DNA of 64,000 nt from positions 207,784-271,783 of the forward strand of contig NZ_BMKX01000004.1 of NCBI RefSeq assembly GCF_014644555.1, read 5' to 3'. This document shows positions 1-7,711 of this stretch, in pieces. The notes under the pieces are model-generated. The model had not been told where the DNA came from. It ran no database searches and was given only the letters and a program-made list of their open reading frames with translations. The translations under genes were made by a program, and so were the position numbers. The DNA is from Glutamicibacter ardleyensis (GTDB taxonomy: Bacteria > Actinomycetota > Actinomycetes > Actinomycetales > Micrococcaceae). Each line of letters begins with the position of its first letter. The stretch's first letter is position 1.

Positions 1-2
1 CA

Positions 3-986
3 CAAGCCCCGTTAGCTATCAGCGAGCCTATCGCCGACTACCTGGACTATTTGCGGCTGGAACGTGCACGCAGCGAAAATACCTTGCGTGCCTATGGTGT
101 GGATCTGCGACTGATGACCGAATTCTTGGTGGGACAAGCTCGCGTTCAACGTCTCTCGGATGTCACCGTCCAGATGCTGCGCGACTGGCTAGCAATCCAG
201 CACGAAGCGCAGATTTCACGCACCACCATCGCCCGGCGCATCTCGTCGGTCAAAAACTTCTTTGCGTGGGCGCTCAAACACCAGGTGGTAGCCAGAGATC
301 CTGCGTTGCGTTTGGTGGCACCGAAAAAAGAACAGCGGTTGCCCCACGTATTGCAGACCGGGCAGATTGATCGTTTGCTCAGTGAACCCGCGTCGGAAAC
401 TACCAAGTCTGAGCCTGCGAACGGTGAACCAGCCAAAACGCTGAGCAAAGCGGAAATTGTGGCGGAGCAAAAACGCATTGCCCTAGCGGCCCGAGACCGG
501 GTCATCGCGGAACTGCTTTACGCGTCGGGGTTGCGCATCAGTGAACTCGTTTCGCTGGATATTGCTGACATTGATTTTGAACGACGTACCGTGCGCGTAG
601 TGGGTAAGGGAAATAAAGAACGGGTGGTTCCTTTTGGAAAACCGGCCGAACGAGTGATCAATCATTGGCTTCGAAATCACCGAAAAGTTCTGGCGCATGC
701 GGAAACTGGTGGGGCGTTGCTGGTGGGTGCTCGTGGCGGGCGACTTAACGTCAGGCAAGCACGTGAAGTGATCGCCCAAGCACTCAAATCACTGGGGGAT
801 ACCTCGGCTAGTGGGCCGCACGCTTTGCGCCATACCGTGGCCACTCATTTGCTTGATGGAGGCGCGGATCTACGCGCGGTTCAAGAGTTCTTGGGACACT
901 CCTCGTTAGCTACCACCCAGCTCTATACCCACGTCTCGGTGGACAGATTACGTCAAAGTTACCGCCAAGCTCATCCGCGGGCCTGA
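3..986 (+). CDS. xerC: XerC-type tyrosine recombinase, 5' end outside window
   Basis: Tyrosine site-specific recombinase that, in its family, resolves chromosome dimers at dif together with XerD. The frame is open from base 3, and the residues before the first possible start (TTG at 51) already match the family N-terminus, so the true start lies upstream of the window. Counting from the TTG codon, the catalytic set is complete: R162 in SGLRISEL, K186 in GKGNKE, H257 and R260 in GPHALRH, H283 in LGH and nucleophile Y292 in QLYTHV. About 25 extra polar residues (roughly 115-142, rich in E, K, A and P) sit between the core-binding and catalytic domains, where XerC proteins usually have a short linker. 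XerC versus XerD or a phage integrase is decided by overall likeness only. Confidence 0.85.
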   Translation, partial: QAPLAISEPIADYLDYLRLERARSENTLRAYGVDLRLMTEFLVGQARVQRLSDVTVQMLRDWLAIQHEAQISRTTIARRISSVKNFFAWALKHQVVARDPALRLVAPKKEQRLPHVLQTGQIDRLLSEPASETTKSEPANGEPAKTLSKAEIVAEQKRIALAARDRVIAELLYASGLRISELVSLDIADIDFERRTVRVVGKGNKERVVPFGKPAERVINHWLRNHRKVLAHAETGGALLVGARGGRLNVRQAREVIAQALKSLGDTSASGPHALRHTVATHLLDGGADLRAVQEFLGHSSLATTQLYTHVSVDRLRQSYRQAHPRA

Positions 987-1129
987 GCATTTGGTTGAAA
1001 TCTAGATCAAATCCCCCGTACGGCTGGCGAAAGTCTCGCTCTTCGGGCAAAATGGTACTTGTCGGTAAGTACTGCACTTCGGCGAGGTTGACGTAGGGGA
1101 AGACGATCAACACCGTAACGGAGGATGGC

Positions 1130-1633
1130 ATGTCTGCATCGATGACACGAGGCGTGATTTATATTCACTCGGCCTCTGCCGCGTTGTGCCCACATCTGGA
1201 GTGGGCCATTCAGGAGGTGCTCGGCCAACCAGTCAAGATGGACTGGAGTGACCAGCACGTATCTCCTGGGCTTCGTCGTGCCGAAATTACCTGGACGGGC
1301 CTGCAAGGTACCGGCGCCAGCCTGGCCACCGCAATGCGCGGATGGCAGCACCTACGTTTTGAAGTCACCGAAGACCCAAGCGAAGGCTGCGACGGAAGTC
1401 GCTGGTCGTTCACCCCGGATCTGGGAATTTTCCACGCGACCGTAGATGTCGCCGGCAACATTATGGTCAGCGAAGAGCGCATCCGTTGGGCCTATGAAAA
1501 GGGCGACGGAAACGCCTCGGTCTTCTTCCAAGAAATGTCTGTTGCTCTCGGCGAAGCCTGGGATGAAGAACTTGAACCATTCCGCCATGCAGGTGACGAT
1601 GCACCTGTTCGATGGCTCAACCAGGTGGTATAA
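1130..1633 (+). CDS. DUF3145 family protein
   Basis: A 167-residue actinobacterial protein of the DUF3145 family, function unknown. The start is ATG with GGAGG five bases upstream (1120-1124). The chain is soluble, with no signal or membrane segment; it opens RGVIYIHSASAALCPHLEWA and contains the family's conserved stretch around WQHLRFEVTEDPSEGCDGSRW. In other actinobacteria this family is often found close to the fatty-acid synthesis cluster, as here, although it points towards that operon and is separated from it by another gene. No catalytic motif is recognised. The family call is from memory of the consensus. Confidence 0.8.
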   Translation: MSASMTRGVIYIHSASAALCPHLEWAIQEVLGQPVKMDWSDQHVSPGLRRAEITWTGLQGTGASLATAMRGWQHLRFEVTEDPSEGCDGSRWSFTPDLGIFHATVDVAGNIMVSEERIRWAYEKGDGNASVFFQEMSVALGEAWDEELEPFRHAGDDAPVRWLNQVV

Positions 1634-1712
1634 CAACTGGTTACTAAGTCTGGGGGAGACTGAATAAGTCTTCCCGAGTAAATCCCCGGTGGTGCGGGGT
1701 GTTACCGCAGAA

Positions 1713-1747
1713 AAACGGGATCCCGAAGAAGTTTCGGGATCCCGTTT
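1713..1747. terminator. bidirectional terminator hairpin
   Basis: A 15-bp inverted repeat (AAACGGGATCCCGAA / TTCGGGATCCCGTTT) around a short loop lies between two convergent genes. The A-run on the left and T-run on the right let it serve both strands. Confidence 0.85.
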
Positions 1748-1763
1748 GCGTGCGACGTGAATA

Positions 1764-2339
1764 TTAGCGAACGACGTCGTAGATGTTCTTTTGAATACCG
1801 TTGGAGTACACGGCCGAATCCACCAGTTGCAGCTTCTGCGTCGCCAATGAGGCCTCACTGAAAAGTCGTTTGCCCGACCCCAGTAGTATCGGGAAGACCA
1901 ACAGGTGATACCGGTCGATAAGCTGGTGTTCCTGCAGGGAATGCACCAAGGTCGCCGAGCCATGCACAATCAACGGGCCACCCTCACCCGCACGCAGCCT
2001 TGCCACCTCGGCAGTCGAACGAAGAATCTGAGTATCGCCCCACCCATCGATCAGCTCGTTCTTACGCAGAGACGTGCTCAGCACATATTTGGGCATGGCA
2101 TTATATTTCTCGAACTGCTCCTCCATAGATGGCCACACCGCACCGAATGATTGATAACTGACTCGGCCCAGCACCATCGCTTCGGCCTGATCTTGTTCGC
2201 TACCCTTGATCTCGTACGCGGCCGGATCAAACTCCACACTGGACATGGACCAGCCGGCGTTGTGATACCCGGGTTCACCGCCCGGGGCTTCCATCACTCC
2301 GTCGAGCGAGGTAAATGCGGTGACAATCAGTTGACGCAT
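1764..2339 (-). CDS. dihydrofolate reductase family protein (RibD C-terminal-like)
   Basis: A 191-residue protein of the DHFR/RibD C-terminal fold, the family of actinobacterial YyaP/YwjB-like reductases. Seen: N-terminal RQLIVTAFTSLDGVMEAPGG, a central GRVSYQSFGAVWP helix, KYVLSTSL, GGPLIVHGSATLVHSL and DRYHLLVFPILLGSGKRLF, which correspond to the nucleotide-binding strands of the fold. The start is placed at ATG 2339 because the family begins here; the upstream in-frame extension has no family resemblance. The substrate is unknown, and conversion of folate is unlikely because classical DHFR motifs are missing. It stands alone between two terminators. Confidence 0.8.
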   Translation of the reverse strand: MRQLIVTAFTSLDGVMEAPGGEPGYHNAGWSMSSVEFDPAAYEIKGSEQDQAEAMVLGRVSYQSFGAVWPSMEEQFEKYNAMPKYVLSTSLRKNELIDGWGDTQILRSTAEVARLRAGEGGPLIVHGSATLVHSLQEHQLIDRYHLLVFPILLGSGKRLFSEASLATQKLQLVDSAVYSNGIQKNIYDVVR

Positions 2340-2424
2340 GGCAGTTGCTTCTTTCTTCCGCGCTGGCTTGAGCTGGCCCACCTAGGTTTAGCTACTAGTG
2401 ATCGTAGCCTAAGAGCTTAAAGCA

Positions 2425-2465
2425 ATGACGGGGCGCCTTCTGAACTTCAGAAGGCGCCCCGTCAT
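2425..2465 (-). terminator. terminator of the fab operon
   Basis: A perfect GC-rich hairpin with an 18-19-bp stem (ATGACGGGGCGCCTTCTGA and its complement) and a 3-4-base loop, directly after the fabF stop codon on the minus strand. Confidence 0.9.
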
Positions 2466-2483
2466 CAACGGTTCAAGTAGGTA

Positions 2484-3728
2484 CTAGACGCTGCGGATTG
2501 CGACCACTGCGTTGTGTCCACCAAAACCAAAGGAGTTATTCAGTGCCACGATGCTGCCCTCAGCAGGAAGCTTCGCAGGCTCGCCGGTGACAACCTTCAA
2601 TGGAATCTCCGGATCCTGATTATCTAGGTTAATGGTCACCGGTGCGAGGCGGTGGTAAATCGCCAAGGTGGTCAGTACGGACTCCACTGCGCCCGAAGCG
2701 CCAAGCAGGTGACCCATCTGCGACTTGGTCGCCGAGACCCACACGTTATCCAGGTGATCGCCCAGGGCTGCCTTCAACGCGGTGTATTCGGGCTTGTCGC
2801 CCACCGGGGTGGAGGTGGCGTGAGCGTTGACGTGCACCACGTCTTCTGGCTGAATCAGGCCGTCAAACATTGCTGCCTTCAGTGCGCGGGTGGCACCCAA
2901 GCCCTGTGGGTCCGGTGCGGTGATGTGGTACGCGTCTGCGGTCACCGAGGTGCCTGCAAGTTCGGCGTAGATCCGTGCGCCACGAGCCAGTGCGTGCTCT
3001 TCGGCTTCCAGCACCAGTGCGCCAGCGCCTTCACCCATCACAAAGCCATTACGGTCGATGTCATAGGGGCGTGAAGCACCCTGTGGGTTGTCGTTGCTGC
3101 GCGAGAGCGCCTGCATCGAGGAGAACGCGGCGATCGGCATCGGGTGGATGGCTGCTTCCGCGCCACCGACTACCACAACGTCTGCCTTGCCGGCACGGAT
3201 CAGTTCCATGCCCACGTGCATCGCTTCGGTGCCCGAGGCGCAGGCGGAGACCGGGGTGTGAGCTCCGGCGGCGGCACCTAGATCCAAGGAGACCGCGGCG
3301 GCCGGGCCGTTTGGCATCAGCATTGGCACGGTCATCGGCAAGACGCGCCGTGGGCCCTTTTCGCGTAGGGTGTCCCACGCGTCAAGCAGGGTCCAGACGC
3401 CGCCGATGCCGGTGGCGAAGGCGACGGCAAGCTTATTGCGGTCGACCTCTTCGATTCCGGAGTCTTTCCACGCTTCACGCGCGGCAACCACGGCGAACTG
3501 CGTGGATGGATCCATACGCTTGGCTTCCACGCGGGAGAGCACATCGGTGGCTGGGACCGAGGCGCGCGCTGCGAAGGTGACAGGCAGGTGGTATTCCTCC
3601 ACCCAGGAATCGGTCAAGGTGGCGGCGCCGGAGACACCCTTAAGGGCGTTCTCCCATAGGGTGGGGACGTCCCCACCGATAGGGGTTGTGGCTCCGAGAC
3701 CGGTGATCACTACTTTGCGCGCCATCAT
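2484..3728 (-). CDS. fabF: 3-oxoacyl-ACP synthase II
   Basis: KAS II condensing enzyme elongating acyl-ACP with malonyl-ACP in type II fatty-acid synthesis; about 414 residues, the normal length. The thiolase-fold active site is complete: Cys in VSACASGTEAM, His in VNAHATSTPVGD and His in SQMGHLLGASGAVE, plus the C-terminal NNSFGFGGHN loop. Two adjacent ATG codons (3726 and 3723) could start the chain; the first is used, and either gives the same enzyme less one Met. It is the last gene of a fabD-fabH-acpP-fabF operon and is followed by a strong terminator. The 112-base gap to acpP may allow ACP to be made in excess of the enzymes. Confidence 0.97.
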   Translation of the reverse strand: MMARKVVITGLGATTPIGGDVPTLWENALKGVSGAATLTDSWVEEYHLPVTFAARASVPATDVLSRVEAKRMDPSTQFAVVAAREAWKDSGIEEVDRNKLAVAFATGIGGVWTLLDAWDTLREKGPRRVLPMTVPMLMPNGPAAAVSLDLGAAAGAHTPVSACASGTEAMHVGMELIRAGKADVVVVGGAEAAIHPMPIAAFSSMQALSRSNDNPQGASRPYDIDRNGFVMGEGAGALVLEAEEHALARGARIYAELAGTSVTADAYHITAPDPQGLGATRALKAAMFDGLIQPEDVVHVNAHATSTPVGDKPEYTALKAALGDHLDNVWVSATKSQMGHLLGASGAVESVLTTLAIYHRLAPVTINLDNQDPEIPLKVVTGEPAKLPAEGSIVALNNSFGFGGHNAVVAIRSV

Positions 3729-3840
3729 CAAACTCTCTACTGGGCGGTAAAAAAATTGTGGGGGTCGGCTTCACGTACCGACCCGTGCGTGTGGCTTGCC
3801 CACATGACGGTGTGCCGCACCGAGGGTGCGACGAAACTGC

Positions 3841-4086
3841 TTAGGCCTGTGCTGCGGCGATGAAGTTCACTGCGTCGCCCACGGTCTTCAGGTTCTTGAC
3901 CTCTTCGTCCGGGATCTTCACCTCGAACTTGTCTTCTGCCTCAACGACGATGGTCATCATCGAGATCGAGTCGATGTCCAGGTCTTCGGTGAAGGACTTG
4001 TCCATCTGCACGTCTGCAACGTCCAGGCCGGTCTCGGCGTTAACGATTTCGGCGAGGCCCGCCAGGATTTCTTCGGTGCTAGCCAT
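3841..4086 (-). CDS. acpP: acyl carrier protein
   Basis: An 81-residue acidic acyl carrier protein that carries acyl chains on 4'-phosphopantetheine for FabD, FabH and FabF. The prosthetic-group serine is in DLDIDSISMM, so the family's usual DSL is DSI here. The start is ATG 4086, chosen because AGGAG lies upstream at normal spacing and the family begins MASTEEI; the 14 extra codons upstream are not protein-like. It sits between fabH and fabF with gaps over 100 bases on both sides, unlike the tight fabD-fabH junction. Confidence 0.97.
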   Translation of the reverse strand: MASTEEILAGLAEIVNAETGLDVADVQMDKSFTEDLDIDSISMMTIVVEAEDKFEVKIPDEEVKNLKTVGDAVNFIAAAQA

Positions 4087-4219
4087 GGAATGGCTCCTTT
4101 TCTGATTGTGCCGGATGATTCCGGCCATTGTGTGTGGCGCGCACCCGGTGTCGGGCGGTGCCGGTCTTAGTAAAATTTTACGCGCTGTTTCACGTCGGCT
4201 TTCGCCTTCGGTTTAAAGC

Positions 4220-5278
4220 TTAGGGCAGGAGGACTACTTGAGCGCCGAAGACAAGCCCGGCACCAAAACCAATCTGCAAAGCAAATTTTCCCGAAAGCTG
4301 CGGATGCGCTTTGCGCATGCGGTCCATCGCCATTGGAATGGAGGCCGCAGAGGTGTTCCCGTTTTCGGCAATATCGCGGGCGACGAGCACCGTGTCGGGA
4401 AGTTTCAGTTGCTTGGCCAGCTCATCAATAATGCGCATATTCGCCTGATGTGGGATGAAGGCGGCCAAATCCTCGGCTTTAACTCCGGCCTCGGCTAACG
4501 CCTCACGGGCCATCTTCGCCATTTCCCAGACCGCCCAGCGGAACACCGTCTGGCCATCTTGGCGCAGCGTCGGCCACGGGTTAGCCAGCTCCTCAAGCGG
4601 TTCATCAACCGCCGATTCCAATAGCTCAGTGGCGCCGAGCAACGAATCGCGCAATTCAAGTTGTGAGTGGGTCATGCTGATTGCGTTCCATTTGGACCCA
4701 TCCGAGCCCCACACCGACGGGGAAATCCCCGGAACCGGTGACGCGCCGACGATCACCGCTCCGGCACCATCGCCAAGCAGGAAGGAAATGGTGCGCTCAG
4801 TATTGTCGATGTAATCCGAGAGCTTCTCCACACCGACCACCAACACGTGCTGAGCCAGCCCGGAGCGAACCAACGCGTCCGCCTGAGCGATCGCATAACA
4901 GTACCCGGCACACGCCGCGGAAATGTCATAGGCCGGAGCCGGGGTGGCGCCGAGCCGGTCGGCAAGCGCTGCGGCCGCCGACGGGGTGGCGTGCGGGAAG
5001 GTCACCGTCGCCACGATGACCGTATCAAGCTGCGCGGCACTAATTCCGGCGTCTTCAAGGGCCGCTTGCGCCGCGCCCTGAGCCATATCCAACACCGAGG
5101 TGTTCGCGTCGGCGCGGTGCCGGGTGATGATGCCGGTGCGCTGGCGGATCCACTCATCGGAGGAGTCGATCCACTGGCAGACATCGTCATTGGTCACCAC
5201 CACATCGGGGCGGAATGACCCGGTGCCCAGAATCGCGCTATACGCGTTCGGGGTGGGGGTAAGTAGCTGCGGGCTCAT
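4220..5278 (-). CDS. fabH: 3-oxoacyl-ACP synthase III
   Basis: KAS III starts fatty-acid synthesis by condensing an acyl-CoA primer with malonyl-ACP. The chain has 352 residues with the full Cys-His-Asn triad: Cys in ISAACAGYCYA, His in FIPHQANMRI and Asn in ENGNTSAAS. The start is ATG 5278 with TAGGAA upstream; the longer frame to 5470 runs back into fabD and is an artefact. Only eight bases separate it from the fabD stop, so the two are co-translated. In actinobacteria this enzyme commonly accepts branched primers, which gives iso/anteiso chains; specificity cannot be read from the sequence by eye. Confidence 0.96.
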   Translation of the reverse strand: MSPQLLTPTPNAYSAILGTGSFRPDVVVTNDDVCQWIDSSDEWIRQRTGIITRHRADANTSVLDMAQGAAQAALEDAGISAAQLDTVIVATVTFPHATPSAAAALADRLGATPAPAYDISAACAGYCYAIAQADALVRSGLAQHVLVVGVEKLSDYIDNTERTISFLLGDGAGAVIVGASPVPGISPSVWGSDGSKWNAISMTHSQLELRDSLLGATELLESAVDEPLEELANPWPTLRQDGQTVFRWAVWEMAKMAREALAEAGVKAEDLAAFIPHQANMRIIDELAKQLKLPDTVLVARDIAENGNTSAASIPMAMDRMRKAHPQLSGKFALQIGFGAGLVFGAQVVLLP

Positions 5279-5286
5279 GAGGGTTC

Positions 5287-6210
5287 CTAGTGCCCGGCGT
5301 GCTCGGCGATAAATTCGCGGGCGGCATCCAACTCTGCCGGGCTTTTCAGCGCGAGGGTTTTCACGCCCTTCAGTCCGCGGCGGGCCAGACCCACCAGGGT
5401 TCCGGCCGGAGCAAGTTCTAGCACTCCGGTGACGCCTTGGGCGGCCAGGGTTTCCATGCACAGGTCCCAACGCACCGGGCGGGAGACCTGAGCGACCAAG
5501 GAAGCGAGGTTCGTGGCACCATCGGTCACGGGCGCGCCATCAAAGTTGGAGAGCAATGTCAGTTGTGGGTTTTGCGGTGACAGGCTGGAGGAGAGTTCTT
5601 GAAGAACCCCCACTGCCGGCTGCATGTGGCTGGTGTGGAAGGCGCCTGCGACCTTCAACGGGATCACTCGGGCCTTCGCTGGTGGGTTGGCGACCAGGGC
5701 TTCAAGCTGCTCTAGGGTGCCGGCCGCGACCGTTTGTCCGCCGCCGTTGGCGTTGGCTGGGGTCAAGCCGAGCTCGCTGAGCTTGGCGAGGACCTCTTCC
5801 GGGTCTCCGCCAAGTACCGCGGCCATGCCGGTGGGGGTGGTGGCTGCGGCCTGAGCCATGGCGTTGGCGCGTTCCCGTACAAAAGTCAGCGCATCGGTTT
5901 CGCTCAAGGCGCCGGCTAAGGCGGAGGCGGTAATTTCGCCGACCGAGTGTCCGGCAAGGATCGCACCGGCAGGCAAGGAATCGCCAAAGAGTGCGCGGGC
6001 GCTCACCAGTCCGGCGGCGACGATCAAGGGCTGCGCGACGGCGGTGTCCTTGATGGTCTCCTCGTCGGAGGTGGTTCCGTGGGCGAGAAGATCGCGCCCG
6101 GTGATGTCGCCCAGCGCCGTTAAATGGTCGCGAACGCCATCAACTTCGAGCCAGTCGGTGAGAAAACCTGGGGTCTGGGAGCCCTGTCCGGGGCAAACGA
6201 TTGCTAACAC
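5287..6210 (-). CDS. fabD: malonyl-CoA:ACP transacylase
   Basis: Transfers malonyl from CoA to the acyl carrier protein. It has 307 residues with the N-terminal VCPGQGSQTPGFL, the nucleophile serine in the GHSVG elbow (LAGHSVGEITA) and the catalytic His in AGAFHTSHM. The start is GTG with GGAAAG upstream. It is the first gene of the fab operon, and the promoter region between it and the PucR-type regulator carries a dyad (6277-6295) that may be the control site. Confidence 0.96.
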   Translation of the reverse strand: MLAIVCPGQGSQTPGFLTDWLEVDGVRDHLTALGDITGRDLLAHGTTSDEETIKDTAVAQPLIVAAGLVSARALFGDSLPAGAILAGHSVGEITASALAGALSETDALTFVRERANAMAQAAATTPTGMAAVLGGDPEEVLAKLSELGLTPANANGGGQTVAAGTLEQLEALVANPPAKARVIPLKVAGAFHTSHMQPAVGVLQELSSSLSPQNPQLTLLSNFDGAPVTDGATNLASLVAQVSRPVRWDLCMETLAAQGVTGVLELAPAGTLVGLARRGLKGVKTLALKSPAELDAAREFIAEHAGH

Positions 6211-6276
6211 TCTTACAGCTTTCCAAATAGTTGTGGCGTCACGCGCGGTATTTGCGTACCAAGCTCGCGGTGCCTC

Positions 6277-6295
6277 TTTGTAGGAACTCTACAAA
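6277..6295. promoter_or_regulatory. dyad upstream of fabD, candidate regulator site
   Basis: Perfect 7-bp arms TTTGTAG and CTACAAA around a five-base spacer, 67-85 bases upstream of the fabD start. It is the clearest palindrome between fabD and the PucR/FasR-like regulator gene. It has no T-run and is not next to a stop codon, so a terminator is less likely than an operator. Confidence 0.45.
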
Positions 6296-6382
6296 AGCTT
6301 AGCGTAACCCGAAGATAAAAACCCATGTAAAGCGCCTGTGTTGCGGTTCGGGGACTGTGTGTTCCCCATAAAATTGGCTGAT

Positions 6383-7603
6383 TTAGCCCGGTTCGTTCAG
6401 CCGGCCCAGTACCAGTGCGCTGTGCAGCACAAATGCGTCACGCGCCACCAAGGGATCCCAACCGGTTACCTCGGAAACACGCTTGAGCCGGTAACGCACG
6501 GTATTGGCGTGCACAAAAAGTTCTCGCGCGGTGCCCTCCAGCGAGTGGCCGAGCGCAAGGTAACTGGACAGCGTCTGCAGCAGCCCGTTTCCGGCGTGCA
6601 CCAGTGGCTGATAAACGCGTTCGATGAGCGCGGTGCGCGCCAGCGGGTCACCGTTAAACACCCGTTCGGGCCACAGGTCATCGGCGTCTACCGGCACCGG
6701 CGCCTGCTCCCAGGCGCGGGCCGCACCGTAGCCTGCCACCGCGGCGCTCGCGGCGGTATGCATCTGGCTGACGGTGCTCGCCAGCGGGGAATAGACGATC
6801 GGCCCGGGTCCAAAAAACCGGGCAAAGCGGGTGAGGTCCGCTTCCTCAAATTTGGTGTCCGAAAGCATCAGGATCGCCCGATCTCCGAGCACCCCCACCA
6901 GCGAGTCGCTGGCGTAGCGTTGCGCCACCCGGCGCAGCGCCGCAACAAAGGTGACCGAGCTGGACGCCGGGGTCGCGCCGACCATGATGCGAATGTTCTT
7001 CTGCGACTTCCAGCCGATCGCCGCGATCCTGGAGGACAGCGAGTCCTGAGATTCGCCATGCAGTACCGCATCGACCACGTGCGCTTCTAGCCGGGAATCC
7101 CAGGCGCCGCGGGTCTCGGCGGCCCGCGCATACACATCGGCGGCGGCGAAGGCCACCTCGCGGGAGTAGCGAAGTACCGCCTCGCGCAGTTGTGCCTGTT
7201 CGTTCTCGGCCGCGATATCCGGCACCTGGGATTCGACAACCTCCACGATGGTGCGCAGCAACGCCAACGCTTTTTGCAGCGAGATGGAGCGGGTCAGCTC
7301 GCTCGGGGCGGCGCCAAAGACGTCGTTCATGACCCAAGCCGGGGTGGATTCGGGCTCCTCGTACCAGGTGACAAAGGTGGAGATGCCCTTTTGCGCGACG
7401 AGTCCCAGGGCCGCGCGTTCGGCCGGTTCTAAGGAGCGGTACCAGGGTAGCGATTGGTCCAGGTATTTCAGCGCCGTGGTGGACAGCACGCCCAGATGGC
7501 TTTTGAGCCGGCGAATAGTTTCTGCGGTGGGCTTGGGCACTCGCACAGCGCGCGAGCGCACACCCGATGTGGGCTCGACCTGAGGACTCATGGTTTCAAG
7601 CAT
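6383..7603 (-). CDS. PucR/CdaR-type regulator of fatty-acid synthesis (FasR-like)
   Basis: A regulator of about 406 residues whose C-terminus carries the PucR helix-turn-helix: SLEGTARELFVHANTVRYRLKRV followed by the TGWDPL element. The N-terminal two thirds are a soluble sensor-type domain of unknown ligand. In Streptomyces the protein called FasR, of this family and directly upstream of fabD, activates fabD-fabH-acpP-fabF; gene order and orientation here are the same, so the role is inferred from position and family. Start codons TTG 7609, ATG 7603 and ATG 7591 are all possible; ATG 7603 is given without a convincing ribosome site. Confidence 0.85.
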   Translation of the reverse strand: MLETMSPQVEPTSGVRSRAVRVPKPTAETIRRLKSHLGVLSTTALKYLDQSLPWYRSLEPAERAALGLVAQKGISTFVTWYEEPESTPAWVMNDVFGAAPSELTRSISLQKALALLRTIVEVVESQVPDIAAENEQAQLREAVLRYSREVAFAAADVYARAAETRGAWDSRLEAHVVDAVLHGESQDSLSSRIAAIGWKSQKNIRIMVGATPASSSVTFVAALRRVAQRYASDSLVGVLGDRAILMLSDTKFEEADLTRFARFFGPGPIVYSPLASTVSQMHTAASAAVAGYGAARAWEQAPVPVDADDLWPERVFNGDPLARTALIERVYQPLVHAGNGLLQTLSSYLALGHSLEGTARELFVHANTVRYRLKRVSEVTGWDPLVARDAFVLHSALVLGRLNEPG

Positions 7604-7640
7604 ACGCAAAAAATGTGCCTACGCGCCGGTAGTTAAATGC

Positions 7641-7683
7641 GGCGGGCGCCAAGCCACCGGTGAAAGGTGGCTTGGCGCCCGCC
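7641..7683 (-). terminator. terminator of aceE
   Basis: A perfect 18-bp GC-rich stem (GGCGGGCGCCAAGCCACC and its complement) with a seven-base loop, just past the aceE stop codon on the minus strand. The following U-run is weak. Confidence 0.75.
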
Positions 7684-7711
7684 AAACAAACAAGAACTAG
7701 CTCCGCGTCAC

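Noticed and set aside
1007..1351. Minus-strand frame between xerC and the DUF3145 gene
   Set aside because: Runs antisense into the DUF3145 gene and has no family resemblance.
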